NCBI GenBank assembly: GCA_903891095.1
Contig: CAITDI010000036.1
Span: 62,001-126,000 of the forward strand
DNA from: an uncultured bacterium
GTDB taxonomy: Bacteria > Planctomycetota > Phycisphaerae > Phycisphaerales > SM1A02
DNA: 64,000 nucleotides
Direction of reading: 5' to 3'
Positions within the stretch are counted from its first letter, which is position 1. Each line of letters begins with the position of its first letter. The position numbers and the translations under genes were made by a program. Below are positions 9,335 to 17,662 of the stretch, piece after piece. Under the pieces are notes generated by a model that made no database searches, was not told the DNA's origin, and worked only from the letters and a program-made list of their open reading frames with translations.

Positions 9335-10303
9335 ATGGCAAACCTCAATCTTGTCCAAGCGATCAACCTCGCGCTCATCCAGGAGATGGAGAAGAACCCC
9401 GACATCGTTCTTCTCGGCGAGGACATCGGCGTCAACGGCGGCGTGTTCCGCGTGACCGAAGGCCTGCAGAAGCGCTTCGGCGAGAAGCGCGTGTTCGACA
9501 CGCCGCTCGCGGAGTCGGGCATCATCGGCCTCTCGATCGGCCTCGCGATGGGCGGACTGCATCCGGTGCCGGAGATCCAGTTCGAGGGCTTCCTCGGACC
9601 GGCGTACGACCAGATCTGCTCGCACGCGGCGCGCATGCGCAGCCGCACGCGCGGCGCGTTCACCGTGCCGATGACGATCCGCATCCCCGTCGGGGGCGGC
9701 ATCCACGCGCCCGAACTCCACAGCGATTCGCCCGAGGCGATCTACGCGCACACGCCCGGCCTCAAGGTCGTGATGCCGAGCTCGCCGTACGACGCGAAGG
9801 GCCTGCTGGTCTCGGCGCTGCGCGAGCCCGATCCCGTGCTCTTCTTCGAGCCGAAGCGCATCTACCGCGCGTTCCGCGAAGAGGTCCCCGAGGACGAGTA
9901 CACGCTCCCGATCGGCAAGGCGCGCACCGTGTGCGAGGGCACCGACCTCACCATCGTGAGCTGGGGCGCGAGCGTCGTGCAGTGCATGCAGGCGATCGAG
10001 AAGTCGAGCCGTTCGATCGAGCTCATCGACCTCCGCACGATCTACCCGTTCGACATGGACGCGGTCGCGCAGAGCGTCTCGAAGACCGGCCGCTGCGTGG
10101 TCGTGCACGAGGCGCCGCTCACCTGCGGCTTCGGCAGCGAGATCGCGGCGCGCATCATGGAGCGCTGCTTCCTGCAGCTCGAGGCTCCGGTGCAGCGCGT
10201 CGCGGGCTTCGACACCACGATGCCGTACTACAAGCTCGAGCTCGACTACCTGCCCGATGCGCCGCGCGTCACGCGCGCGATCGAGGACTGCCTCGCGTAC
10301 TGA
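9335..10303 (+). CDS. pdhB: 2-oxo acid (pyruvate) dehydrogenase E1 component, beta subunit
   Basis: A 322-residue E1 beta subunit starting 26 bp after the alpha subunit gene, clearly the same operon. It shows LNLVQAINLALIQEM, VLLGEDIGVNGGVFRVTEGL, the conserved DTPLAESGIIGLSIGLAMGG segment that contacts TPP, and the C-terminal transketolase-like domain with IELIDLRTIYPFD. The alpha-2 beta-2 heterotetramer performs the first step of the dehydrogenase complex in the cytoplasm. A strong hairpin follows at 10328, ending the operon. Confidence 0.88.
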   Translation: MANLNLVQAINLALIQEMEKNPDIVLLGEDIGVNGGVFRVTEGLQKRFGEKRVFDTPLAESGIIGLSIGLAMGGLHPVPEIQFEGFLGPAYDQICSHAARMRSRTRGAFTVPMTIRIPVGGGIHAPELHSDSPEAIYAHTPGLKVVMPSSPYDAKGLLVSALREPDPVLFFEPKRIYRAFREEVPEDEYTLPIGKARTVCEGTDLTIVSWGASVVQCMQAIEKSSRSIELIDLRTIYPFDMDAVAQSVSKTGRCVVVHEAPLTCGFGSEIAARIMERCFLQLEAPVQRVAGFDTTMPYYKLELDYLPDAPRVTRAIEDCLAY

Positions 10304-10327
10304 TCGACGAGCAACGACTGAACACAG

Positions 10328-10357
10328 GCCCCGCCACGCGCGGGGCTTGTGGTTTTT
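10328..10357 (+). terminator. Rho-independent terminator after the E1 operon
   Basis: A perfect 7-bp GC stem (GCCCCGC / GCGGGGC, loop CACGC) at 10328-10346 is followed by TTGTGGTTTTT. It lies 25 bp after the E1 beta stop. Confidence 0.75.
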
Positions 10358-10519
10358 CGGGCATTTTCGCGGCACTGCGGCGAAAGCGTCGCACGCGTCG
10401 CGCTTTCGTGCACGCGCGGCGAACGGCTCGCGCGACACGCGCGCGCCGATCGACTGAACAAGCGGCATTCACGGACATTCGATCTTGAATGACGGATCCG
10501 CCGCGGGACTCTGCGCGTC

Positions 10520-11857
10520 ATGTCCGCAGCGCACGAGCATCGATCGCAGCCAGCCGTTCTTCACGGCGACCTTCACGGCGACCTTCACGGCGACCTGAAC
10601 GGCCGCCTTCAGTCGCAGGCGCGCGGCATGTTCGCGCTGCTGGTCTCGATGTGCGACGGGTCGCGCAAGGCTGCGGCGCTGCGCGCGTCGGTCGACATCC
10701 GTTCGTTCGACGCGATGCGCGCGGTCCCGAGCATGGACCTCGTCGCGCGCCTCGGCCGCGCGCTCGGGCTCGATGCGAGCGCGGCGGTCGATGCGATCAG
10801 CGCGGATGCGGTGGGGGCGTCGCGCGCGGGACTCGGACTCGGTCTTGCGCGCGAGCGTGTGCGCGAATTCGTATGCGAGGCCGATCTCGACGACGACGCG
10901 TTCGCACTCGAGTGCGCCGCCGAGGTGATGGCGAAGCAGGCCGCGTTGCCGCGCGACCTCGCGCTCGCGCATCTCGTCCGCGCACGAGCGATGGTCGCGC
11001 GCGGTGCACACGAGTCGGCGATGCACGCGGCGGAGATCGCGCTCGACCTCGCGCTCGACATCGGGCTCGCGTCGGACGATGACGGCGCGCACGATGCGAT
11101 CGTCGCGCAGCTCGCCGAGTCGATCGTGTTCGAGTCGATGCTCGGCTCGCCGTGCGAAGCGCGGCAGGTGCGCGGCGACGCGGCGACCGGTGCGGTCGAA
11201 GCGAAGCTCGCGCGGATGCTTCGACAGGTGCTGGGCGATGGCAGTGCGGTCGGATGCGGATCCGCGTCGCTCGTCGCCCGCCGCGATGCGTGGCGCTTCG
11301 CGCGCCGCGCGCTGGCCGGCACGGGTTCGCCGACAGATGCGCTGCACGAGCTGCGCCAGGCGACCGACCGCGCGGTCGAGCGCCTGCGCGCCGTGGGCGC
11401 TGATCCGCGTTCCCGCCATGACGCCGAGCGCGCGCTGGCGTGGACCGCGTCGATCGCCGCGATCGCCGCACTTCGTCTCCACGGGGCCGGAAGCTGCGGG
11501 CGGCACGCGATGTCGACCATCGTCTCATCCGAGCTCGCGCTCGACGATGCGCTCGACGACGCGATGCGCAAAGACCCGTCGCAAGAGGAACTTGCGGTGA
11601 TCACCCGCGCGCTCTTCACACGCCGGGCGCGCGTCGCGATGTGCGAGTGGTCGACGCGCGCAGAGCTCGGCGAAGTCGACGCACGCACGATCGACGGGAT
11701 CGATCTCGACGAGCTCGTGCGGAGCTCACTCCTCTTTCCGCGCGCGCGAACCTCGCGCGTGTTCGATCAAGTCAACCGCGCAAATAGCCGCGGCGAAATT
11801 CAGCGAGTTCGAAAATTTACGCTTGACGCGTTGTCAAGCGACTGTTGGATGTTGTGA
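10520..11857 (+). CDS. Predicted HTH plus helical-repeat regulator A
   Basis: A 445-residue protein not matched to a named family. Near residue 70 VPSMDLVARLGRALGLDASAAVDAI resembles the last helices of an XRE-type DNA-binding fold. The remaining part is a long run of amphipathic helices with TPR-like spacing (for example ALAHLVRARAMVARGAHESAMHAAEIAL). The next gene has the same architecture and a matching segment, so they look like diverged tandem paralogues. The N terminus carries a HGDLHGDLHGDL repeat from a 12-bp tandem repeat at about 10560-10600, and the true start could be the Met before FALLVSM at residue 37. Function is inferred from architecture only. Confidence 0.6.
   Translation: MSAAHEHRSQPAVLHGDLHGDLHGDLNGRLQSQARGMFALLVSMCDGSRKAAALRASVDIRSFDAMRAVPSMDLVARLGRALGLDASAAVDAISADAVGASRAGLGLGLARERVREFVCEADLDDDAFALECAAEVMAKQAALPRDLALAHLVRARAMVARGAHESAMHAAEIALDLALDIGLASDDDGAHDAIVAQLAESIVFESMLGSPCEARQVRGDAATGAVEAKLARMLRQVLGDGSAVGCGSASLVARRDAWRFARRALAGTGSPTDALHELRQATDRAVERLRAVGADPRSRHDAERALAWTASIAAIAALRLHGAGSCGRHAMSTIVSSELALDDALDDAMRKDPSQEELAVITRALFTRRARVAMCEWSTRAELGEVDARTIDGIDLDELVRSSLLFPRARTSRVFDQVNRANSRGEIQRVRKFTLDALSSDCWML
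10560..10600. repeat. 12-bp tandem repeat inside regulator A
   Basis: The unit CACGGCGACCTT repeats three times and then decays, coding His-Gly-Asp-Leu. It lies in the first 30 codons of regulator A, in a region that may be dispensable or even untranslated. Confidence 0.8.
11820..11840. promoter_or_regulatory. Inverted repeat upstream of regulator B, candidate operator
   Basis: CGCTTGAC-GCGTT-GTCAAGCG is a perfect 8-bp inverted repeat with a 5-bp spacer, located in the last codons of regulator A and ending 70 bp before the regulator B start. The left arm contains TTGACG, which could double as a -35 box. It suits binding by a dimeric HTH protein such as regulator A or B itself; no T-run follows, so a terminator is unlikely. 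Confidence 0.45.
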
Positions 11858-11910
11858 CAAGTCCCATGCTTCACGGCCTCGTGGGCCGTAGGCAGCAGAT
11901 CGGAGGATTC

Positions 11911-13194
11911 ATGCTGACGGACGAAATTGGTGGATTGGAAGCAGCGCGCGAAGCGCTCGCACGCGAAAGGCTCGAGGAATTGCAGGCCCTCGCGCGCACG
12001 TACCGCAACTGGTCGGTCAAGGAACTCGCGCTCGCGCTCGGCCGGCAACCAGGCCGGCTCGTGCCCGAGAGCGGCATGCCCAAGATCGACCTCGTGGTCG
12101 GTCTCGCGAAGGCGCTCGACTGGCCCGTCGATGCCGTAGTCGATCACCTCATGAAGCCAGCAGGCGACGTGCGTCGCGCGCCGATCGCGCACGATGTCGC
12201 CGCCGACTACGCGCGGCTCTACGACGAAAGCCTGCAGAAGCGCCTCGAGCGCGACTACGCCGAGGCGATCCGGCTCGCGGTGCGCGCGCGCGCCGTCGCC
12301 GACAATCCCACGCGGCGCGCGGCGGCGCTCTTTGTCGAGGCGTTCGCGCACGAAGCGGCTGGCTCGTACGTCGAGTCGGTGCGCTGCCTGCGCGATGCTG
12401 TGCGCATCGACGGCGTGTCGCTCAACTGGCGATTGCTCTGCGACGCGCATCTCGCAAACGTGCTGTTCATGCAGGGCCACACCACGCAGGCAGTCGGCAT
12501 CGCGAGCTCGGTCATCGACTACATCGGCAGCGTGAGCGCCGCAGATCCCGTGCTGCAGTCGGCATGCGCCGTCGCGCACTGGGCGCGCGGCCACTCGCTG
12601 CGCACGTCGATCCCGCTCGCGAACTTCGACGCGTGGGGCGTGCTCGCGCAGACCGCGCGCGACCATTTCCGGCGTGCGTCGGAGATCGCCGAGGAGCTCT
12701 CGACGAACGACGCGTTCTCGATGCGCAACCTCACCGCGAGCACCTCGATCGACGCCATCGCGATGGAGCTCGACGCGATCTGCGACGAGCAGGCGCATGA
12801 GGAGGTCGTTCGTCGGCTCGTCGACATCGTCCGCGAGGGCGGCAGCGTCGAGCCCGGCGTGTCGGAGCGCAAGGCGTGGGCGTCGATCGCGCTGGCGAAC
12901 ACGGCCAAGCGGTTCGTCACCGATGCGATGCAGCTGCGCGGCATCCTCGAGCTCGCGTCGGCGGCGCTGCGCGCGCACGCCGTCGCGACCAACAACTGGT
13001 ACTTCGCGCATCGTCACCTGCAGCTTGATTCCGAGCGTCGCCGCTCGCTCGTCGACCACGGCGTCGCGTCGCGTGCGCTCGACGCGACCGAGGCGCGGCT
13101 CGTGGCCGGCGTGCTCGGGCAGATCCCCGTCGCACGCAGCGAGGCGGCGAGCTACTTCGAGCTCTACGCCGCGCAGGAAGGGAGCCGTACATGA
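11911..13194 (+). CDS. Predicted HTH plus helical-repeat regulator B
   Basis: A 427-residue protein started by ATG at 11911 with GGAGG at 5-bp spacing. Residues about 15-75 (LQALARTYRNWSVKELALALGRQPGRL, then IDLVVGLAKALDWPVDAVVDHL) look like an XRE-type helix-turn-helix. From about residue 95 helices recur with TPR-like spacing (YAEAIRLAVRARAVADN, AAALFVEAFAHEAAGSYVESVRCL). The architecture is that of peptide-responsive HTH-TPR regulators, though similarity at the family level cannot be tested here. It shares a core segment with regulator A and overlaps the start of the small exported protein by 4 bp (ATGA). Confidence 0.65.
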   Translation: MLTDEIGGLEAAREALARERLEELQALARTYRNWSVKELALALGRQPGRLVPESGMPKIDLVVGLAKALDWPVDAVVDHLMKPAGDVRRAPIAHDVAADYARLYDESLQKRLERDYAEAIRLAVRARAVADNPTRRAAALFVEAFAHEAAGSYVESVRCLRDAVRIDGVSLNWRLLCDAHLANVLFMQGHTTQAVGIASSVIDYIGSVSAADPVLQSACAVAHWARGHSLRTSIPLANFDAWGVLAQTARDHFRRASEIAEELSTNDAFSMRNLTASTSIDAIAMELDAICDEQAHEEVVRRLVDIVREGGSVEPGVSERKAWASIALANTAKRFVTDAMQLRGILELASAALRAHAVATNNWYFAHRHLQLDSERRRSLVDHGVASRALDATEARLVAGVLGQIPVARSEAASYFELYAAQEGSRT

Positions 13195-13508
13195 CGACGA
13201 TCACCAGACTCAGCAGGATTCGCGGGATCGCGTGCATCGGCGTCGTCGCGCTCGCGGCGATGGTCGGCGCACGCACGTCGGCCGACGGCATCGCGCCGCC
13301 GCCGCCGGGGACCGAGGACACCGCGCCGATCTACTCGCGCGCGCTGTGGCGGTTCTACGACTTCGTCGTGTACCCGAGCTACCTCTCGTGGGTCGAGGCG
13401 GGCGGCGCGCCCGACGACAGCCCCGAGAGCTTCCGGCAGTTCCTCACGAAGCTCGAGATGTCGCAGCAGCTTCGGGATGCGTTGTTCACCATCTACATGA
13501 TGCAGTGA
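13191..13508 (+). CDS. Small exported protein coupled to regulator B
   Basis: A 105-residue protein whose ATG overlaps the stop of regulator B, so it is translationally coupled. Residues 1-31 form a clear signal peptide (basic start, GIACIGVVALAAMVGA core, ending TSADG). The mature part is short and mildly acidic, with aromatic residues (YSRALWRFYDFVVYPSYLSW) and a hydrophobic tail LRDALFTIYMMQ. No family is recognised. Its position straight after an HTH-helical regulator recalls peptide pheromone precursors of RRNPP systems, which is only a positional argument; it could equally be a small periplasmic protein. Confidence 0.6.
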   Translation: MTTITRLSRIRGIACIGVVALAAMVGARTSADGIAPPPPGTEDTAPIYSRALWRFYDFVVYPSYLSWVEAGGAPDDSPESFRQFLTKLEMSQQLRDALFTIYMMQ

Positions 13509-13534
13509 GCGCGCTGCGTGACCGACAAGAAGGG

Positions 13535-13581
13535 CGCCCCCGCCGAGCGACTGTGTGCTCGGCGGGGGCGGTTTCGCTTTT
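13535..13581 (+). terminator. Strong terminator between convergent genes
   Basis: A perfect 14-bp stem CGCCCCCGCCGAGC / GCTCGGCGGGGGCG (13535-13548, 13557-13570) with loop GACTGTGT is followed by GTTTCGCTTTT. It ends the regulator B operon and may also serve the convergent tag gene. Confidence 0.85.
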
Positions 13582-13596
13582 CGGCAAGTCGAGCAC

Positions 13597-14190
13597 TCAC
13601 GCCTTCCGCGCCACCCTCGCGCACGCCCGATGCCGCGGGCATGTCACGAGATGCTCGTTGAACACCCCGACCGCCTGCATGAACGCGTGCACGATCACGG
13701 GGCCGCAGAAGGTGAAGCCGCGCTTCTTGAGCGACTTCGCGAGCCTCACGCTCTCCGCGCTCTCGGCGCGGATGTCCTCGCGGCGCGCGAGACGCAGGTC
13801 GATGGTGCGGTGGCCGACGGGCTCCCAGATCACGTCGCGAAACGCGCCGTCGCCGGCCTCCATGATCTCGAGCCACGCGCGCGCGTTCTTGACCGCGCCC
13901 TCGATCTTGAGCCGCGAGCGGATGATGCCTTCGTCCTTGAGCAGCCGCTGCACGTCGCGCTCGGTAAAGCGCGCGATCTTGTGCGGGTCGAACTCCTTGA
14001 ACGCGCGGCGGAACGCGTCGCGCTTCCTCAGGATCGTGATCCACGAGAGCCCGGCCTGGAAGCCGTCGAGCACGAGCTTCTCGAACAGCGCGCGGTCGTC
14101 GGTGACGGGCACGCCCCATTCGGTGTCGTGGTAGTCGACGTAGATCGGGTCGGTGCCGCACCACCAGCAGCGCTCAGCTTTCTTCGCCAT
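13597..14190 (-). CDS. tag: DNA-3-methyladenine glycosylase I
   Basis: A 197-residue Tag glycosylase, which removes 3-methyladenine from alkylated DNA as the first step of base excision repair. It has the N-terminal CWWCG, the YHDTEWGVP segment with the conserved Glu, ALFEKLVLDGFQAGLSWITILRKR, and a C-terminal HLVTCPRH. The Cys and His residues near both termini match the zinc site that staples the ends of E. coli Tag. The start at 14190 gives MAKKAERCWWCG, the normal length; longer in-frame starts run through a repeat region and are unlikely. Confidence 0.92.
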   Translation of the reverse strand: MAKKAERCWWCGTDPIYVDYHDTEWGVPVTDDRALFEKLVLDGFQAGLSWITILRKRDAFRRAFKEFDPHKIARFTERDVQRLLKDEGIIRSRLKIEGAVKNARAWLEIMEAGDGAFRDVIWEPVGHRTIDLRLARREDIRAESAESVRLAKSLKKRGFTFCGPVIVHAFMQAVGVFNEHLVTCPRHRACARVARKA

Positions 14191-14203
14191 CCGCGAAGCG
14201 TAC

Positions 14204-14353
14204 GGTGCCTGGCACCAATCTGGCACCATCCACACACCAACCAGGCGAACCTGGTTGGTGCCAGGTGCCGCACCACATGGCGCCCCGTGCTCGGCACCAA
14301 CCGTGTTCGCGTGGTCGGTGCCAGGTTGGTGCGCGGTTGGTGCCAGGCACCAA
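14204..14353. repeat. Cluster of TTGGTGCCAGG inverted repeats
   Basis: About 150 bp packed with direct and inverted copies of TGGTGCC / GGCACCA, often extended to TTGGTGCCAGG. The clearest hairpin is CACCAACCAGG-CGAA-CCTGGTTGGTG at 14235-14260 (11-bp perfect stem, 4-base loop); another palindrome GGTGCCTGGCACC lies at 14204-14216 and GGTGCCAGGCACC at the other end. It lies between the tag and leucine dehydrogenase genes. It looks like a REP-type mobile or structural repeat. Confidence 0.85.
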
Positions 14354-14385
14354 AAAGACAGCGGCCCCGCGCGAGCGGGGCCGCT
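14350..14385 (-). terminator. Terminator of the leucine dehydrogenase gene
   Basis: A perfect 11-bp stem AGCGGCCCCGC / GCGGGGCCGCT (14360-14370 and 14375-14385) with a 4-base loop. Read on the minus strand it is followed by GTCTTTTTGG, a good U-tract, 22 bp after the stop of the gene ending at 14408. Confidence 0.85.
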
Positions 14386-14407
14386 GGTCATCGGTCCTTC
14401 GAATCTC

Positions 14408-15505
14408 TCAGCTCTTGCAGCCACAGCCCGCGCCGCAGCCGGCGCCGGCCATCTGCTTCTTCGCGGCGCCCGCGGCGATCTTCGCCTTGGCGAACGCGAT
14501 CGCGGCCGCGCCGGTCGAGCCGCCCTTGGCCTGCTTGAGGACCTCGGCGGTGGTGTGCTCGATCTCGACGATCTTGTGGTCGATCTCGCCCTCGGTCATG
14601 CCGAGGTAGAGCCCCGCGAGGCGGATGAGTCCGCCCGCGTTCGCCACGAAGTCCGGCGAGTAGAGGATGCCGCGCTTCGCGAGCGCCTCGCCGTCCTCGA
14701 CGGGATTGCGGAGCTGGTTGTTGGCCGTACCGCACACGATGCCGCACTTGAGGTTGGCGATCGTCTTCGCATCGAGCACGCCGCCGAGGGCGCACGGAGC
14801 GAGGATGTCGACCTTCTCCTCGAAGAGATTGCGGTCGTTGCCGAGCGCGACGCAGCCGAGTTCCTCGACGGCGCGCTTCATGGTCGGCACGTGCACGTCG
14901 GTCACCATGACCGCTGCGCCCGACTGGCGGAGCAGCTTGGCGAGCTTGTAGCCCGTCGCGCCGCAGCCCTGGATCGCGACCGTCATGTTCGCGAAGTCGA
15001 CCTTGCGGCCGGTGTGCGCAAGGCACGCCTTCATCGAGTTGAAGCAGCCGAGCGCGGTGTACGGCGACGGGTCGCCGCCGTGGCTCACGGTGTTGCCACC
15101 CATGACATGCTTGCTCTCGAGCGCCATCCAGTCGCAGTACTGCGGGCTCACGCCCACGTCCTCGGCCGCGATGTACTTGCCCGCGAAGGTCTCGACAAAG
15201 CGACCCATCGCGCGCGCCTCGGCCTCGGTCGGCTGGTGGCCCTGGTTCGGCATGATGATGACGCTCTTCGCGCCGCCCATCGCCAGACCCGAAGCCGCGG
15301 CCTTGTACGTCATGCCTTCCGACAGGCGGAGCACGTCGAACAGCGCGTCGTTCTCGGTGGCGTAGGCCCAGCGGCGGGTGCCGCCGAGCGCGTTGCCGAG
15401 CACGGTGGAGTGGATCGCGATGATGGCCTTGAGGCCGGTCTTCGCATCATGGTGGAAGGCCACGCGCTCGTGACCGTAGGACTGCATCTCTTCGAGAACG
15501 TTCAT
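14408..15505 (-). CDS. Leucine dehydrogenase (Glu/Leu/Phe/Val dehydrogenase family)
   Basis: This 365-residue enzyme oxidatively deaminates leucine, isoleucine or valine to the 2-oxo acid with NAD. Marks of the short leucine dehydrogenase branch are GLKAIIAIHSTVLGNALGGTRRW, the catalytic lysine segments MTYKAAASGLAMGGAKSVI, EDVGVSP, the Rossmann motif IQGCGATGYKLAKLL, and the LKCGIVCGTANNQL segment. It is 114 bp upstream of the acyl-CoA dehydrogenase stop, on the same strand, and fits branched-chain amino acid catabolism. The last residues GAGCGAGCGCKS form a Cys/Gly-rich tail not normal for this family. An ATG start is chosen at 15505 although a GTG directly precedes it. Confidence 0.9.
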   Translation of the reverse strand: MNVLEEMQSYGHERVAFHHDAKTGLKAIIAIHSTVLGNALGGTRRWAYATENDALFDVLRLSEGMTYKAAASGLAMGGAKSVIIMPNQGHQPTEAEARAMGRFVETFAGKYIAAEDVGVSPQYCDWMALESKHVMGGNTVSHGGDPSPYTALGCFNSMKACLAHTGRKVDFANMTVAIQGCGATGYKLAKLLRQSGAAVMVTDVHVPTMKRAVEELGCVALGNDRNLFEEKVDILAPCALGGVLDAKTIANLKCGIVCGTANNQLRNPVEDGEALAKRGILYSPDFVANAGGLIRLAGLYLGMTEGEIDHKIVEIEHTTAEVLKQAKGGSTGAAAIAFAKAKIAAGAAKKQMAGAGCGAGCGCKS

Positions 15506-15618
15506 CACGACTGGCAACCTCGGGGGATTTCGGGGTGAGACCTGAACGGGTGGAAAGATAGCCGCTGCTTCCGGACGGCGTTCTGGAATGGTGCTTGGAC
15601 TCTGCCTGCTGTCGTGCC

Positions 15619-17574
15619 TCAGTGCGACTTGAGCGCGCTCATGTCGCCTGCATATACGGAGCCCGATCCGAACTGCTGGATCGCGCCCTGCTGCGCCGCG
15701 ATGTTGCGGCCGGTTCCGAAGTACTTCGGATCCGGCGTCTTCTCGGGGATCGAGTAGTTCGCGTTCGGAAGGAGATCCGATGCAGCAAATGCCGCAGCGG
15801 CCGCCTTCTTCATCGACGCGTCGTTGTTGACGAACAGCGAGCGCAGCTCGACCGCCTGCTCGCTGCGCGCCATCGCGCAGAGGTGCTCGACGACCGCGAG
15901 CTCGCGCTCCATCGCCGTGCCGTCGAGGCCCGCGCGGAGGTTCGCGTCGCAGCGCGAGAGCGTGCAGCACATCGCGTGGATCCACAGCGCGCTCATCGAG
16001 ATGCGCGCCTGGATCGTCTGGTTCGAGATCAGGCCTTCCTCGTGCTCCTTGAACATCAGCTTGACGTGGTGGCTGTGCTCCTGGATGCGGACCATCAGGT
16101 CGTCGGCGAGGTGGCGCAGGCGCGGGTGGATGCGCGAGGCCTTCGGCGCGCCGCGGCGCACGCCGAGGAAGAGCTCGGCGCCGACCTGCAGCGCGGTGCC
16201 GATGTGCTTGGTCGGATTCGCCTTGACCTGCAGCAGGTACTCGCCGAGCTGCTTGGATCCGTACGCGAAGATGAACGAGTGCATGACCTCGTTCGCGCCC
16301 TCGACGATGATGTTGAGTCGCGAATCGCGCCACATGCGCTCGATGTGGTTCTCCGTCATGAGGGCCTCGCCGCCCATGATCTGGAGCGCGTCATTGACCA
16401 CGCGGTAGCCGAACTCGCTGCAGAAGACCTTGCACATCGCGGTCTCGAGCATGATGTCCTCGTCGTGGCGGTCGAGGAATCCGGTCGTCATGTAGAGCAT
16501 CGCGTCGGCCGCGTAGACATACGCCGCCATGCGCGCGATCTTCTCCTGCATGAGGTCGAACTCGCCGATCGCGCGGTCGAACTGGTGGCGCGACTTCGCC
16601 CACTTGGTCGCCTGCTCGTACGAGTAGCGCGCCGCGCCGAGCATGCCCGCCGACAGCGTGCAGCGGCCGTAGTTGAGGCAGGTGAGCGCGACGTTGAGGC
16701 CCTTGCCCTCCTTGAAGAGCAGGTTCTCCTTGGGAACCTTCACGTTCTTCAGGCGGATGCGCGCCTGCCAGGTGCCGCGGATGCCGCACTTCGAGCGGTT
16801 GCGGCTGAAGATGTCGACGCCTTCCATGTCGGGCGTGCAGATGAGCGCGGTGACCGCGTCCTTCGTCTTGCCCGTCTTCGGGTCGGTGATCTTCTGCTTC
16901 GCCATCACGGTGAACAGGCCGGAGAGCGCGCCCGAGGTCGCCCACTTCTTCTCGCCGTTGAGGATGTAGTGCGTGCCGTCGGCGCTGAGCTCGCAGCGCG
17001 TCTCCTGGCCGCCCGCGTCGCAGCCGACGTTCGGCTCCGAGAGGCAGAACGCGCTGAGCGTCGAGCGCGCCATCAGCGGGAGGAAGCGCTTCTTCTGCTC
17101 GTCGTTTCCGAAGAGCATGACGGCCTTGCAGCCGATCGACTGGTGCGCCGACACGAGCACGGCGGTCGAGCCGCACGAACGGCCGAGGCGCTCAAGCACG
17201 CGGTTGTAGCTGGTGATGCCGAGACCGAGACCGCCGAACTGCGTCGGGATCGTCATGCCCAGCACGCCGAGGTCGAAGAGCTTCTGGATGACCCACTGCG
17301 GGATCTCCTGCTTCTGGTCGATCTCGATCGAGGGGTGCTCGTTCTTCAGATACGTGTCGAGCGCGGCGAGCAGCTGGTCGCACTTCGCGGTCTCCTCGGC
17401 GGAGTTGACCGGGTACGGGAACACGAGCTCCTCGCGGTAGTTGCCCCAGAAGGTGTTCTTGATGACACCCATCGTCGAGGGATCGGGGCCGAGCATCTCC
17501 TGGGCCTGCTCGATCTGCTTGCGGTCCTTCTCGGAGACGTTCTTGAGTTCGTTGGCGAGGTTCGGGTTCGACAT
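15619..17574 (-). CDS. Acyl-CoA dehydrogenase, long (VLCAD/ACAD9-like) form
   Basis: A 651-residue flavoprotein that introduces the alpha-beta double bond into acyl-CoA. GVLGMTIPTQFGGLGLGITSYNRV, AFCLSEPNVGCDAGGQET, the glycine-rich GEKKWATSGALSG, and the C-terminal flavin/tetramer motif YRVVNDALQIMGGEALM with IERMWRDSRLNIIVEGANEV are all visible; the Glu of VEGANEV is the likely catalytic base. The extra C-terminal 200 residues match the length of the membrane-associated very-long-chain class. AAAGGA precedes the start. With the nearby crotonase-fold genes it suggests fatty or branched-chain acyl-CoA oxidation, but the chain-length preference is not readable. Confidence 0.88.
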   Translation of the reverse strand: MSNPNLANELKNVSEKDRKQIEQAQEMLGPDPSTMGVIKNTFWGNYREELVFPYPVNSAEETAKCDQLLAALDTYLKNEHPSIEIDQKQEIPQWVIQKLFDLGVLGMTIPTQFGGLGLGITSYNRVLERLGRSCGSTAVLVSAHQSIGCKAVMLFGNDEQKKRFLPLMARSTLSAFCLSEPNVGCDAGGQETRCELSADGTHYILNGEKKWATSGALSGLFTVMAKQKITDPKTGKTKDAVTALICTPDMEGVDIFSRNRSKCGIRGTWQARIRLKNVKVPKENLLFKEGKGLNVALTCLNYGRCTLSAGMLGAARYSYEQATKWAKSRHQFDRAIGEFDLMQEKIARMAAYVYAADAMLYMTTGFLDRHDEDIMLETAMCKVFCSEFGYRVVNDALQIMGGEALMTENHIERMWRDSRLNIIVEGANEVMHSFIFAYGSKQLGEYLLQVKANPTKHIGTALQVGAELFLGVRRGAPKASRIHPRLRHLADDLMVRIQEHSHHVKLMFKEHEEGLISNQTIQARISMSALWIHAMCCTLSRCDANLRAGLDGTAMERELAVVEHLCAMARSEQAVELRSLFVNNDASMKKAAAAAFAASDLLPNANYSIPEKTPDPKYFGTGRNIAAQQGAIQQFGSGSVYAGDMSALKSH

Positions 17575-17662
17575 GGTTTGGTTCCTTTGGGGGAAGGGAC
17601 CATGATAGGTTCCCCGCCGCCGCAGGTCGTTGCCGCGGACGATGTGAGCGAGCGAGAAATCG

